Positions 42,931-52,150 of a stretch of DNA of 64,000 bases are shown here, piece after piece. Origin of the DNA: Paludisphaera mucosa (GTDB taxonomy: Bacteria; Planctomycetota; Planctomycetia; Isosphaerales; Isosphaeraceae); the NCBI RefSeq assembly GCF_029589435.1, contig NZ_JARRAG010000001.1, positions 486,808-550,807 on the forward strand, written 5' to 3'. Both the position numbers and the translations under genes were made by a program. Below the pieces are notes generated by a model. That model was not told the DNA's origin. It ran no database searches and saw only the letters and a program-made list of their open reading frames with translations. Position 1 is the stretch's first letter; each line of letters starts with the position of its first letter.

Positions 42931-43734
42931 TCAGCCCAGCTCGGCGGCCGCCGGCTCGTCGACGAGCCAGACGACCTTGTCGGCGACCGTCCGCAGCAGC
43001 GAGGCGGGGACGTTCGCGGTGAGAGGGCCCTTCAGGGCCCGGGCCACGATCGGGGCCTTGTGGGGGCCGGTGGCGAGCATGAGGATCGTGCGGGCGGCCA
43101 GGATCTGGCGGACGCCCATCGTCAGGGCGCGGGGGATGACGGCTTCGAGGCTGCCGAACTCGCGGATGGCGTCGGTCTTGGTGATGGGGTGCAGGCCCAC
43201 GACGCGGGTCGGCTGCGAGGCGAACGCCTCGACGGCCAGCTCGGACGGCTCGTTGAAGCCGATATGGCCGTTGCGGCCGATGCCCAAAAGCTGCAGGTCC
43301 AGGCCGCCGTCGGCGTCGATCCAGCGGTCGAACTCCGCGGCGTGCGCGGCCGTGGCGGCCTCGGGGACGGTGCCGTCGAGGACGTGGGCGCGGTTCGGGG
43401 CCAGGTCGACGCGGTCGAAGAGGAATCGCTGCATGTACGACCGGTAGCTCCGCGGGTCGACGGGCTGGATCGGGTAGTACTCGTCGAGGTTGTAGGTGGT
43501 GACGTCGCGGAAGGAGAGCGTCCCGGCCCGGACGCGGGCGGCGAGGTCGTCGTAGACCTTCTCGGGCGTCGCGCCGGTGGCCAGGCCGAGGACCGCCTTG
43601 CCGCGGGCGGCGACGGACTCGGCGACGATCCGGGCGATCCGCTCGGCGGCCGACCGGACGGCGGCTGCGGCGTCCGGGAAGACGATGACGTCCACGTTCG
43701 ACTCGGACACGTGCAAGGTGCGTTCGGCGGGCAT
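42931..43734 (-). CDS. nagB: glucosamine-6-phosphate deaminase
   Basis: 267 aa from ATG 43734 (MPAERTLHVSESNVDVIVF); the frame remains open upstream into a repeat but without coding character. It converts glucosamine-6-phosphate to fructose-6-phosphate and ammonia. Family blocks are intact: 'LGLATGATPEKVYDDL', 'TTYNLDEYYPIQP' with the catalytic Asp, 'LLGIGRNGHIGFNEP' and 'ITMGVRQILAA'-like 'LTMGVRQILAAR'. It lies near a PIG-L deacetylase gene on the same strand, so both may serve amino-sugar catabolism. A composite repeat separates the two. Confidence 0.93.
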   Translation of the reverse strand: MPAERTLHVSESNVDVIVFPDAAAAVRSAAERIARIVAESVAARGKAVLGLATGATPEKVYDDLAARVRAGTLSFRDVTTYNLDEYYPIQPVDPRSYRSYMQRFLFDRVDLAPNRAHVLDGTVPEAATAAHAAEFDRWIDADGGLDLQLLGIGRNGHIGFNEPSELAVEAFASQPTRVVGLHPITKTDAIREFGSLEAVIPRALTMGVRQILAARTILMLATGPHKAPIVARALKGPLTANVPASLLRTVADKVVWLVDEPAAAELG

Positions 43735-43793
43735 CGGCGGCGGGCTCGCTACGGGGAAAGGCGGTGGTGATTCCAGGCGATGAAAACGCGTCG

Positions 43794-43946
43794 TCCCTTC
43801 TCCCCCCGGGAGAAGGCGGCCCGAAGGGCCGGATGAGGGGCCAGGCGCTTCGAGCCGGCCCACGCCTCTCGAACCGCAGACTCCCTCTTCACTCCGGCGA
43901 CCCTCATCCGCCGCTGCGCGGCATTTTCTCCCGGAGGGAGAAGGGA
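43794..43946. repeat. composite REP-like inverted repeat (copy 2)
   Basis: The left unit is CCTTCTCC/GGGAGAAGG plus GGCCCGAAGGGCC and GGATGAGGG. The reversed unit ends at 43946. Same structure as 14991-15133. Located between nagB and the PIG-L deacetylase gene. Confidence 0.85.
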
Positions 43947-43954
43947 AGGCCGGG

Positions 43955-44944
43955 TCAGGCCGAGGCGGTCCCGGACGACGCGGTCCCGGACGACGCCTTG
44001 ACGTTGTTGCTCCCGGAGGCGGGGCTGCGGGGCGGCTCGGCGGGCGCGGGGCCGGCCTGGTCGCGGAGCAGCCCGAGGGCCTTGTGGATCGGGTCGCCCG
44101 GGTCGTTGCTCGCGCGGCAGGGGTTGTAGGTCTCCAGCTCGAACAGCTCGACGCCCACGAACCGCTCGTCGGTGCGGTGGGCCCGGCCGGCCAGGCTGTG
44201 GCCCTCGGCCCATTCGCGGGTCAGGGCGGCGTAGGCCCGGCCCAGGTGGGAGCAGTACTGGGTGTAGTCGGTCAGCAGGATCTGCGAGGCGTGGCAGTGG
44301 ATGGCCCACTCCTTGGTGCGCTCGGCCTCGCCGTCGTAGCTGAAGTAGGCGTTGGGCTGGGGCAGGGGGCCCCAGGGGGTCCAGCCGGTCATGACCAGCG
44401 TGTCGTGGAGGCCGGCCCCGAGGAGGCCGATGGCCGCCAGGGCGCGGGTGACGCGGTGGGCGGCGTGGGCGTCGTTGGCCGGGGGGACGATGATCGCGCC
44501 GGGGCGGCGCTTGGCGAACCACTCGACGACCTTCTGGACGTCGCCGTCGGTCGGCTGGTAGCCGGGCTGGCGGTAGCCTTCGAGGTTCCAGCAGACGGCC
44601 TCGGCGCCCAGGACGTTGCACTCGAGGCGGAACTCGGCCTCGCGCATCGTGATCTTCTTCTGGTCGTTGAGCCAGGGCGCGGCGACGTTGCGCTCGCCGG
44701 CGAAGACCAGGACCTCGATCACCGGCAGGCCGCGGCGGACGGCGTACTCGTGCAGCAGGCAGGCCGCCGTGATGGCCCCGTCGTCGGCGTGGGGGCAGAG
44801 CATGACCAGCGGGCGGTTCGGGCCCAGCACGGCGCGGAGCGTCTCGCGGACGTCGACCAGGTGCCCGTGCGCCCCGGCCCCGGAGGCCGACCGCAGCAGG
44901 CCCTCGAACTCCGGATGCCGCGTCGGCGGGGGTGAATCATTCAT
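43955..44944 (-). CDS. PIG-L family (LmbE-like) deacetylase
   Basis: 329 aa, starting 'MNDSPPPTRHPEFEGLL'. The metal site appears as 'VMLCPHADDGAITAAC', a variant of the family's HPDDE. 'DAHAAHRVT' supplies the second His motif (H-x2-H), and 'VIEVLVFAGERNV' is the typical second strand. Members remove acetyl groups from N-acetylglucosaminyl compounds. Since nagB lies just downstream, a GlcNAc-derived substrate is a reasonable inference. The C-terminal tail is low-complexity (SSGTASSGTASA). Confidence 0.85.
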   Translation of the reverse strand: MNDSPPPTRHPEFEGLLRSASGAGAHGHLVDVRETLRAVLGPNRPLVMLCPHADDGAITAACLLHEYAVRRGLPVIEVLVFAGERNVAAPWLNDQKKITMREAEFRLECNVLGAEAVCWNLEGYRQPGYQPTDGDVQKVVEWFAKRRPGAIIVPPANDAHAAHRVTRALAAIGLLGAGLHDTLVMTGWTPWGPLPQPNAYFSYDGEAERTKEWAIHCHASQILLTDYTQYCSHLGRAYAALTREWAEGHSLAGRAHRTDERFVGVELFELETYNPCRASNDPGDPIHKALGLLRDQAGPAPAEPPRSPASGSNNVKASSGTASSGTASA

Positions 44945-45252
44945 GAGTGCGTCTTGAAAGGATTCCGTCAGGATTCTCTTGCGTGGAAAGCGGCGGCCGA
45001 CGGCGGAGGGGCTGGTCGTCGATCGGGCCGGGGGGGCTCGGGCGACGGGCGGGGATGCGTCGCGGGGGGGCGACCGGGCGTATCGCGAGGCGGTCGTCGG
45101 GGACGGGGCGTCGCGCCGGCCCGCGCCCGTCGAGGGGGGCGGATCCCGGCCTTGAGGCGCGTCGCGATCCGCTCCTCCCCTCCCATTGTGCAATCCACTT
45201 CGGGCGGCGTCAACCGGCGTCTCGCGAGGGCGGCGTCGCCCGGCGGGTCGGC
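44945..45252. other. gene-free spacer
   Basis: 308 bp of GC-rich sequence upstream of the deacetylase gene. No RNA gene or clear promoter is seen. Confidence 0.4.
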
Positions 45253-45789
45253 TCAGATCGCGTGCTCTTCGAACAGCCGGGCGCGGAAGCGCGACCATTC
45301 GGAGATGGCGTCGGAGGGGGCGTGGGGGTGCTTCTGGATGTAGTCGGCGAAGAGCTTGTCGATCAGGTCGAACCGCTCGGAGACGGCCCGCAGCACGGCG
45401 ACTGCCAGCGCCTCGGCGGCGCGGGGGTGGTCGCGGCGGAGGGTCTCATAGGCCGGGTGATGGAGGGTCAGGAGCCAGACGTCCGAGGTCGCCCGCACCG
45501 TGGCCTGGGGCGGGTTGGGCCGGAAGAACGAGGTGGTGCCGAAGACCGCCGGGGCCTTGAGGGTCGTGATCAGGTCGTTGCGGCCGCCGTCGGACCGCCT
45601 CTCGATTTCGGCGGCGCCCTCGATCAGGAACGCAAGGTGGTCGTTGGGCTGGCCTTGCGCCAGCAGGATCGTCCCCTTGGCGGCGCGCTCCTCGGCGAGC
45701 GAGCCCAGGAGCTGCTGCTTGGCCTCGCGGTCCGTCGATTCGAGCCAGGGGGCGGCCATGAACCGGTCTGCGGCTTCGGCGTTGATCAT
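45253..45789 (-). CDS. cyclic nucleotide-binding (CAP-like) domain protein
   Basis: 178 aa from ATG 45789 (MINAEAADRFMAAPWLES). The cNMP-binding beta-roll is visible: 'EERAAKGTILLAQGQPNDHL', 'AFLIEGAAEI', 'TLKAPAVFGTTSFF' and 'VRATSDVWLLTL'. The C-terminal helix ends without a helix-turn-helix, so it is a ligand-binding domain alone rather than a Crp-type regulator. The usual phosphate-binding R-x-A is not obvious, which leaves cAMP binding uncertain. Confidence 0.82.
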   Translation of the reverse strand: MINAEAADRFMAAPWLESTDREAKQQLLGSLAEERAAKGTILLAQGQPNDHLAFLIEGAAEIERRSDGGRNDLITTLKAPAVFGTTSFFRPNPPQATVRATSDVWLLTLHHPAYETLRRDHPRAAEALAVAVLRAVSERFDLIDKLFADYIQKHPHAPSDAISEWSRFRARLFEEHAI

Positions 45790-46120
45790 CGTCCACCCTT
45801 GGGAATACCGGCGAAGGCCCGCGGGATCGACCCGCGTGCGACCCTCCATCGGATTGCGGATGCCTCGCGTTCGGGGAGGTCCAGAGTAGCGTCTCGGGCC
45901 GGTTTGTTCAAACCGTCGGCGTCCCGGCGAGTTTGCCGGTCGCGGCGACTTTCCCCGAGGGCGCGGTCGCGCCCTCGGCGCGGGGTCCCGCGGGGCGGAA
46001 TGGCCCGAGCCGGCGGTTCGGGAATGCCGATGCAACCAGCGGATGAATCCGGAGTGGTCCGGCAAGGATGCAAGGGCCGCGGTCGCGGGGATCGCGCCGC
46101 TCCAGGCGGGAGGATACGCC
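45790..46120. other. spacer between divergent genes
   Basis: 331 bp; must hold the promoters of both flanking genes, but no confident boxes are seen. Confidence 0.4.
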
Positions 46121-47863
46121 ATGAGGACGTCGCGCGGTTTGGTGGTGATGGCGGCGGGATTGCTGCTCGGCGGCGCCGGCTGCGCGGGGATCCAGCAACG
46201 AGGGCCGTCCGCGGCCGTCGAAGGGCCCGTCGTCGAGGCCGCGGCGCCGTCCGGGCTGCGCGGCTGGTGGTCGCGGCGGTTCGGCGGCCGTGGCGCGTAT
46301 CAGCCGACGACCCAGACCGCCCCCGGCGTCGCGCCGGCCGCGAACATCTGGCCCGGATACTCCGGCGGCGGCTGGCCCGGCGTCTTCCAGTTCTCGAAGC
46401 CCCCGTGGGTCACGCGGCAGCCCCAGCGCGCCCCGATCTTCAGCCGCAACGACGCCCGGCCGCCGGCGCAGCCGAAGATGACCCCGGCCGAGGTCAACGA
46501 GGCCATCGCCCGCATGGCCCGGACCCGCAAGGACGACGACCTGGTCCTCCCCGTCCGGGGCGTCGACGGCCCGCAAGACCCGCCCCCGGCCGACGACCAC
46601 GCCGAGCCCTCGCTGCTCGCCCAGCCGATCCGCCTGCCGGAATCGCTCTCGACCGAGGCCGCCCACCAGGCCCCCAGCGAGCCGGCCGCCGCCGCCGAGC
46701 CCGAACTCCGCGTCGTCGAGGCCGGCCCGAGCCTGCTCCGCGAGGCGAGCGAGGACCTCGTCGTCGAGGTCCCCACGGCCCCGCCGCCGGCGTCCGAGCC
46801 CGTCGAACCGCCCGCGCGGCTCGCCATGACGGTCCCGGAAGTCGACGAGCCCCGCCGCGACGCGCCCGACGACGAACTCGTCCGGTCGTCCCAACTGCCG
46901 CCGCCGCCGCCGATCCGGCCGACGCCCGGCTCGAACCCGCCGGCCGGCAAGCCCGACGCGGCCGTCCCGCTCGATCCTCCGAGGGACGATGCGACGAAGC
47001 CCGCCGAGGCCCCCAAGCCCGCCGAACCCCCGAAGCCGGCCGAGCCGCCCAGGGTCGAGGAGGCCCCCAAGCCCGCCGAGGCGCCGAAGCCCGTCGAGGC
47101 CCCCAGGCCCGAGCCCCCCGCGCCGGCTTTGCCGAAGCCCGAGGAGCCGGCCCCGGCCCCGAAGCCGGTCGAGACGCCCAAACCCGTCGCCGCCTCCGAG
47201 CCCGCCGCGCCGGCCACGCCCTCGACGCCTTCGCCCGTGACGCCCCCGGCCCAGGCCCCGGCGGTCGCCTCGACCGTCGCCGAGCCCCAGGCCCCGCCGC
47301 AGGCCCCGGCGATCGCCCAGCCGCCGATGCCGGCCGCGCAGACGCCGATCTTCGCGGCATCCACCGTCGCAGCCGCCCCGGCCTCGACGCACCGCCGCTG
47401 GTCGTTCTGGAACTGGAAGGCGCCGCACGGCCACGCGGCGCAGGCGTCGGCCCAGAGCCCGCCCGCGCAGCTCCCGCCCGTCGTCTTCCCGACGTCCTAC
47501 GAGTCGGTCTGGGCCAAGCCGATCGCCCCCTGCCCGGACCACGCCAGGGTGCCGCTCGCCTCGCCGCAGTCGCCCGTCGCCCCCTCGCCCCAGGGCGTGG
47601 CGACGGCCGCCGCCAAGCCCCCGTGCTGGCTGGTCGAGCGGCTCAAGGGCCGGCTCCACGACGTCAAGGCCTGGAAGCATGAGCACCTCTGCAAGCACAT
47701 CCAGAGCTTCAAGGCCGCCCTCAAGGGCGAGCACTGCCACGCCTGCACCGTGACCGCCAGCCCCCAGGCCGCACCCTCGCCGCAGGCCGCTCCGTCCCCC
47801 CAGGCCCAGCCGACGCCCCAGGGCCTCCCGGTCATCGGCGGCTCCCGCTTCGGCCTCTATTGA
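46121..47863 (+). CDS. proline/alanine-rich lipoprotein
   Basis: 580 aa from ATG 46121, with AGGCGGGAGG upstream. A lipobox ends the signal peptide (VMAAGLLLGGAGC), so the mature protein should be lipid-anchored. After a short globular part ('RGAYQPTTQTAPGVAPAAN', 'GYSGGGWPGVFQFSKPPW') comes a long Pro/Ala/Glu/Lys region (about 290-410) built from 'PAEAPKPAEPPKP' repeats, like TonB or periplasm-spanning linkers. The C-terminal part has Cys/His-rich patches (CPDHARV, HEHLCKHIQ, HCHACTV). It may span the periplasm as a structural linker. Confidence 0.72.
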   Translation: MRTSRGLVVMAAGLLLGGAGCAGIQQRGPSAAVEGPVVEAAAPSGLRGWWSRRFGGRGAYQPTTQTAPGVAPAANIWPGYSGGGWPGVFQFSKPPWVTRQPQRAPIFSRNDARPPAQPKMTPAEVNEAIARMARTRKDDDLVLPVRGVDGPQDPPPADDHAEPSLLAQPIRLPESLSTEAAHQAPSEPAAAAEPELRVVEAGPSLLREASEDLVVEVPTAPPPASEPVEPPARLAMTVPEVDEPRRDAPDDELVRSSQLPPPPPIRPTPGSNPPAGKPDAAVPLDPPRDDATKPAEAPKPAEPPKPAEPPRVEEAPKPAEAPKPVEAPRPEPPAPALPKPEEPAPAPKPVETPKPVAASEPAAPATPSTPSPVTPPAQAPAVASTVAEPQAPPQAPAIAQPPMPAAQTPIFAASTVAAAPASTHRRWSFWNWKAPHGHAAQASAQSPPAQLPPVVFPTSYESVWAKPIAPCPDHARVPLASPQSPVAPSPQGVATAAAKPPCWLVERLKGRLHDVKAWKHEHLCKHIQSFKAALKGEHCHACTVTASPQAAPSPQAAPSPQAQPTPQGLPVIGGSRFGLY

Positions 47864-47887
47864 CCGGAAGTCGGAACATAGGAAAAG

Positions 47888-47987
47888 CCTTCCCCCCTCG
47901 CGGGGGAAGGCGGCCCGAAGGGCCGGATGAGGGGGAGACGAGCCTGTAAGCCGTTGCCCCTCCATCCGGCCCGTTCGCATCCCGCCG
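47888..47987. repeat. composite REP-like repeat (copy 3, right unit degenerate)
   Basis: CCTTCCCCC/GGGGGAAGG plus GGCCCGAAGGGCC and GGATGAGGG form an intact left unit (47888-47935). The reversed unit is recognisable only as CCCCTCCATCCGGCCC. Lies in the gap between convergent genes. Confidence 0.75.
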
Positions 47988-47989
47988 GC

Positions 47990-48973
47990 TCAGCCCGCCT
48001 CCGGCCGCCGACCCCAGCGACCGGCCAGGACCCCGCAGATCAAGAGCTGCATCGGGTGGTAGATCATGATCGGCAGGAGGATGAGGCCCAGCTCGGGGGT
48101 CTCGCCGAACATGATCTGCGCCATGGGCACGCCCGAGGCCAGCGTCTTCTTGGAGCCGCAGAAGACGGCGGTGATGCGGTCCTCGGTCGAGAATCCGAGC
48201 AGGTCGCAGGTCGCCCAGATCAGGCCCATGACGGCGAAGAAGAGGAGCAAGGTGCCGACGAACGTCCAGGCCGCGTCGGCCCCGTGGCCGCTCCAGACGT
48301 TCATGGCCACCGAGTCGCAGAACGACGTGTAGACCAGCAGCAGGATCGTCCCCTTGTCGACGGCGTCGATCGTCCGCTTGTTGCGCGAGGCCCACCCCGC
48401 GAGCCATCGCCGCGCGAGCTGGCCGACGACCAGCGGCAAAACGAGCCAGACGACCATGTCCAGGATCACCCCGCCCAGGGGCTGGCGGCTCGTGCCGGAA
48501 CCGCCCAGGTACCAGGCCGTCAGGGCCGGCGTGACCGCGACCCCGATCAGGCTGGAGAGCGTGGCGTTGAACACCGCCGCCGGCACGTTCCCCCGCGCCG
48601 CCGAGGTCATCGCGACCGACGACGAGACGGTCGACGGCAGCGCGCAGAGGTAGAAGAACCCCAGCCGCAGGCTCGGCGAGATCAGCCCTCCGGCGACCGC
48701 CAGCATCAGCAGGCCGAGCATCGGGAAGAGCTGGAACGTCGCGAGCTGCACGAGCAGGTGCAGCCGCCACCGGAAGGCCCCGGCCTTGAGCGCGTCGAAC
48801 GACATCGCCACGCCGTGCAGGAAGAAGATCAAGGCCACGCCCGCCTTGGTCAGCAGCTCGGGATGCAGCCAGCCGCCGTCCGCGCCGGGGCCGGGGAAGG
48901 CGAAGGCCAGCGCGACCGAGACGCCCATGCCCGGCAGGAACCAGTCGAACCGCCTTCTCGTTCTCGTCGTCAC
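47990..48973 (-). CDS. bile acid:sodium symporter family protein (YfeH-like)
   Basis: 327 aa with about nine to ten membrane helices. The sequence fits the SBF-like branch (PF13593, YfeH type): 'FDWFLPGMGVSVALAFAFPG' at the start, 'FFLHGVAMSFDALKAG', 'CALPSTVSSSVAMTSAARGN', which is the family's conserved crossing region, and 'VFCGSKKTLASGVPMA'. It probably imports an organic anion with sodium. Its ATG overlaps the aquaporin stop (ATGA at 48970-48973), so the two are one operon. Confidence 0.88.
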   Translation of the reverse strand: MTTRTRRRFDWFLPGMGVSVALAFAFPGPGADGGWLHPELLTKAGVALIFFLHGVAMSFDALKAGAFRWRLHLLVQLATFQLFPMLGLLMLAVAGGLISPSLRLGFFYLCALPSTVSSSVAMTSAARGNVPAAVFNATLSSLIGVAVTPALTAWYLGGSGTSRQPLGGVILDMVVWLVLPLVVGQLARRWLAGWASRNKRTIDAVDKGTILLLVYTSFCDSVAMNVWSGHGADAAWTFVGTLLLFFAVMGLIWATCDLLGFSTEDRITAVFCGSKKTLASGVPMAQIMFGETPELGLILLPIMIYHPMQLLICGVLAGRWGRRPEAG

Positions 48974-49839
48974 GCGGCGGGCCCCGCGGCGTCGTGCGGC
49001 CTCAGCACGCGGTCGTACAGGGCCGCGCCGAGGACGGCGCCCAGGATGGGGGCGACGACGTAGACCGTGACCGCGCCCGTCCCTCGGGGCAGGGCCGCGG
49101 CTCCCCAGCCGGCGAGGACCGCGAAGAGCCGCGGCCCGACGTCGCGCGCGGGGTTGAAGCAGGCCTGGGTCAGCGGCCCGAAGATCGAGATCAGGGCCGC
49201 GACCGTCAGGCCGATGAACGCCGGCGCCAGGCCGGCCGGCGGCGCGCCCGGGTTGCGGGCGTCGGTCGCGGCGAAGACCACGATCGCCAGGACCATCGTC
49301 GCCGCGACCTCGGCCAGGAACGCCGACGACTCGGGCACGAGCGCGTTGATCCGTTGATGCTCATCGAGCGAGTAGGGCCCCTCCGAGTTCGAGAGCGGCC
49401 CCGGGCTGGGGAAGAACTCGCCGTAGCACATCGCCGTGACCTCGCTCCCCGGCCCGCCCCGCACGACCCCCTTGGCCCGCTCGCGCTCCTTCAAGTAGGG
49501 GCTGAACAGGACGAAAAGCAAGGCCGCCGCAACGAACGCCCCGGCCGTCTGCGCCGCGACGTACGGGACGACCTCGCGCCAGGGGAATCGGCCCCGCGTC
49601 GCGAGCGCCGCCGTGATCGCCGGGTTGATGTGCGCGCCGCTGACGCCGCCCACGGCGTACACCGCCAGGGTCACCGCCGCCCCCCAGACCACGGCCACCT
49701 GCCAGAGGCCGCTCTGCGCGCCGGTCAGGACCGAGGCGTGCACGACGCCCAGGCCCAGGAAGATCAGGATCGACGTCCCCAGGAACTCGGCGACGCACCG
49801 CTTGCCCAGGGAGTGCTGTTCGACGCTCACGGTGGTCAC
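48970..49839 (-). CDS. MIP-family aquaporin/aquaglyceroporin
   Basis: 289 aa using GTG 49839; an upstream ATG at 49866 is possible. Both NPA motifs are present (SGAHINPAITAAL and ACFNPARDVGPR), with the Arg of the selectivity filter after the second. The second NPA context with Asp (NPARD) and the long extracellular loop 'KERERAKGVVRGG' fit the glycerol-conducting GlpF-like branch. The membrane channel passes water and small neutral solutes. Translationally coupled to the symporter gene. Confidence 0.9.
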   Translation of the reverse strand: MTTVSVEQHSLGKRCVAEFLGTSILIFLGLGVVHASVLTGAQSGLWQVAVVWGAAVTLAVYAVGGVSGAHINPAITAALATRGRFPWREVVPYVAAQTAGAFVAAALLFVLFSPYLKERERAKGVVRGGPGSEVTAMCYGEFFPSPGPLSNSEGPYSLDEHQRINALVPESSAFLAEVAATMVLAIVVFAATDARNPGAPPAGLAPAFIGLTVAALISIFGPLTQACFNPARDVGPRLFAVLAGWGAAALPRGTGAVTVYVVAPILGAVLGAALYDRVLRPHDAAGPAA

Positions 49840-49929
49840 CTTGCTGGAACGGGGCCGGCCTCGCACGACAGGGAGGTCCCATTCTGGCGGGGCCCGGCCC
49901 GGCCCGCAAGCGTCCCGCGTCTTCGGCGG

Positions 49930-51378
49930 TCAGCCCGTCGCGGCCGCCTCGGGCAGGCGGATGGTGAAGCACGACCCGGCCCCCGGGACGCTCTCGACGC
50001 CGATCGACCCGCGCGAGGCGCGGACGATCCGCTGGACGACCGAGAGCCCCAGGCCCACCCCGCCGCGGCCCAGCAGCCTCGCGCGGGGGGCCCGGTAGAA
50101 GGGCTCGAAGACGGCCGCGCGCTCCGCCTCGGTCAGGCCGCAGCCGCGGTCCTCGACCGAGAGCGCCGCGGTCCCCGGCTCGCGACGCAGGCGGACCGTG
50201 ACGGGCGAGCCGGCCTCGCTGTATTTCAGGGCGTTGTCGACGAGGTTCTCGACGGCCTGCGCCAGCAGCGGGGGGTGGGCCCGGACCCACGCCGAGGGCG
50301 GATCGCCCACGAAGTGCAGGTCGGCCGCACGGGGCCGGCCCTCCCAGCGTTTGAGCAGCTCGGGGACCCAGGCGGCCAGGTCGACCGGCTCCTGGCGCAG
50401 GGGCTCCGACTCGGATTCGGCCCGGGCCAGGAACAGGAGCGATTCGACGATCCGGTGCAGGCGGACGGCCTCGCCGCGGATCTGGTCGAGCGCCTGCTCG
50501 TAATCCTCGGCGGGCCGGGGCCGGCGGCGGACGACGTCGATGAGGCTCAGCACGCCGGCGATCGGCGTCCGCAGCTGGTGCGAGGCGTCGCCGGTGAACC
50601 TCCGCTGCCGCTCCAGCGCCTCGCGGCGGCGATCCAGAAGCGCGTTGAAGGCCCGCCCCAGGTCTTCCAGCTCGTCGCCGGTCTCGGGCGTGGGCAGGCC
50701 GTTCTCGTCGTCGGCCGCCGCCTTGGCGCGGGCCGCCGCCGCCAGGCTCGCGATCGGCGCGAGGGCGCGGCGGCAGAGCCAGCCCCCCAGCGCGGCGCAG
50801 AGCAGCCAGGTCGTCGCCGAGGCCGCCGCGAGCGTCATCCCCAGGCGGGCGAGGTTGGCGTCGACGGGCTCGGGCGAGACCGCCGCCATGAGGTTCAGCT
50901 CCCCGTACTCGTCGGCGTCCCGCTCGCCGGGCTCCGGCCCATGCTTGCCGAGCCGGAGCATGTCCGCCAGCAGCAGGCGGCGGCGGCCGACCCGCCAGCC
51001 GGGGACGTCGCTCAACACCGTGGCGTCGCCCCGGGCGACGGCCGCGGGCTCGGGCGCGACGGCCGGCGGCGTGGGCCCGGCCCCCCAGTTCGCCGAGCGG
51101 TCCACCGCCTGGCCGTCCTCGTCCTCGATCGACCAGCGGATCTGGTCGACGCCGGGGTCGAGCCCGATCGTGATCCGCCTTTCCTGGGGCTTCCATTCCA
51201 GGCCGTCGGGCTCGACGTGAACGGCCGCCTCGAGCGCCGCCAGGGTCTTCTCCAGGCGTTCGTCGAGCCGGCGGTGGAGGTACGACCAGCCCAGCGCGTA
51301 CATGGTCGCCGAGAACCCCAGCAGCACGACGGCGAGGGTCCCCAGGAAGTACAGCAGCAGCCGGGCGGCGAGCCTCAT
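49930..51378 (-). CDS. sensor histidine kinase
   Basis: 482 aa from ATG 51378, which overlaps the regulator's stop (ATGA). An N-terminal membrane helix (LLLYFLGTLAVVLLGFSATM), a periplasmic domain of about 150 residues and a second helix (LAAASATTWLLCAALGGWL) come first. A HAMP-like linker follows ('ARAKAAADDENGLPTPETGDE'). The HisKA dimerisation domain carries His267 in 'DASHQLRTPIAG'. The ATPase domain has the N-box (LAQAVENLVDNALKYS), G1 (VEDRGCGL), F-box and G2 (GVGLGLSVV) motifs. A complete CusS/QseC-like kinase that phosphorylates the partner regulator. The signal is unknown. Confidence 0.93.
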   Translation of the reverse strand: MRLAARLLLYFLGTLAVVLLGFSATMYALGWSYLHRRLDERLEKTLAALEAAVHVEPDGLEWKPQERRITIGLDPGVDQIRWSIEDEDGQAVDRSANWGAGPTPPAVAPEPAAVARGDATVLSDVPGWRVGRRRLLLADMLRLGKHGPEPGERDADEYGELNLMAAVSPEPVDANLARLGMTLAAASATTWLLCAALGGWLCRRALAPIASLAAAARAKAAADDENGLPTPETGDELEDLGRAFNALLDRRREALERQRRFTGDASHQLRTPIAGVLSLIDVVRRRPRPAEDYEQALDQIRGEAVRLHRIVESLLFLARAESESEPLRQEPVDLAAWVPELLKRWEGRPRAADLHFVGDPPSAWVRAHPPLLAQAVENLVDNALKYSEAGSPVTVRLRREPGTAALSVEDRGCGLTEAERAAVFEPFYRAPRARLLGRGGVGLGLSVVQRIVRASRGSIGVESVPGAGSCFTIRLPEAAATG

Positions 51379-52076
51379 GGGGCGTCGCCCGGGGTCGTCC
51401 CCGGCGGCAGGCCGAACGAGTAGCCCCGCCCCCGAAGCGTGTGGATCAGCCGCGCCCCGTGCGCCTCCAGCCGGCGGCGGAGGTCGAAGACGTGGACCTC
51501 CAGCGTGTTCGACAGCCCGTCGTAGCGTTCGTCCCAGACGTGCTCGTAGATCCGCGTCCGCGAGAGCACCTGGTCCGCGTTCCGCAGGAAGTAGACCAGC
51601 AGGGCGTACTCCTTGGCCGTCAGGTCGATCGCCTTGCCGGCGCGGGCCACCCGCTGCGTGGCCAGGTCCAGCTCGACGTCGGCGTAGGCCAGCCGCGTCC
51701 CGCCCCGGCCCTCGCGGCGGCGGACCAGGGCGTGGACCCGCGCCAGCAATTCGTCGAAGGCGAACGGCTTGCACAGGTAGTCGTCGGCGCCGCCGTTGAG
51801 CCCCTTGACGCGGTCGGGCACCGAGTCGCGGGCGGTCAGGAACAGCACCGACGTCTCCTGATCGCGCTCGCGAAGCCGCCGCACGATCGACAGGCCGTCC
51901 TGCGCCGGCAGCCACCAGTCGAGGATCACGACGTCCCAGCCACCCGACTGGAGCGCCCGCCAGGCCGAGTCGCCGTCGGCCTCCCGTTCGACGGTGAAGG
52001 CCTCCTCGCGCAGGCCTCGCACCAGCGAGCCGGCGATCAGCTCGTCGTCCTCGACCACCAGGATGCGAATGCCCAT
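51375..52076 (-). CDS. OmpR-family response regulator
   Basis: 233 aa from ATG 52076 (MGIRILVVEDDELIAGS). Receiver domain with acidic pair Asp10/Asp11, phosphoacceptor Asp53 (VVILDWWLPAQDG), 'FLTARDS' and Lys in 'DDYLCKPFAF'. The C-terminal winged helix shows 'LDLATQRVARAGKAIDLTAK', 'RTRIYEHVWDE', 'SNTLEVHVFDLRRRL' and 'IHTLRGRGYSFG'. Coupled to the kinase by a four-base overlap. Its nearest potential targets are the aquaporin/symporter operon and itself. Confidence 0.95.
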   Translation of the reverse strand: MGIRILVVEDDELIAGSLVRGLREEAFTVEREADGDSAWRALQSGGWDVVILDWWLPAQDGLSIVRRLRERDQETSVLFLTARDSVPDRVKGLNGGADDYLCKPFAFDELLARVHALVRRREGRGGTRLAYADVELDLATQRVARAGKAIDLTAKEYALLVYFLRNADQVLSRTRIYEHVWDERYDGLSNTLEVHVFDLRRRLEAHGARLIHTLRGRGYSFGLPPGTTPGDAP

Positions 52077-52150
52077 GTTTTGATCCCATCCGGGGTCGAT
52101 CGATGGCGGAGGGACGCCGCTCCGACCGGGAATTCTAGCGGACCCGGCCC

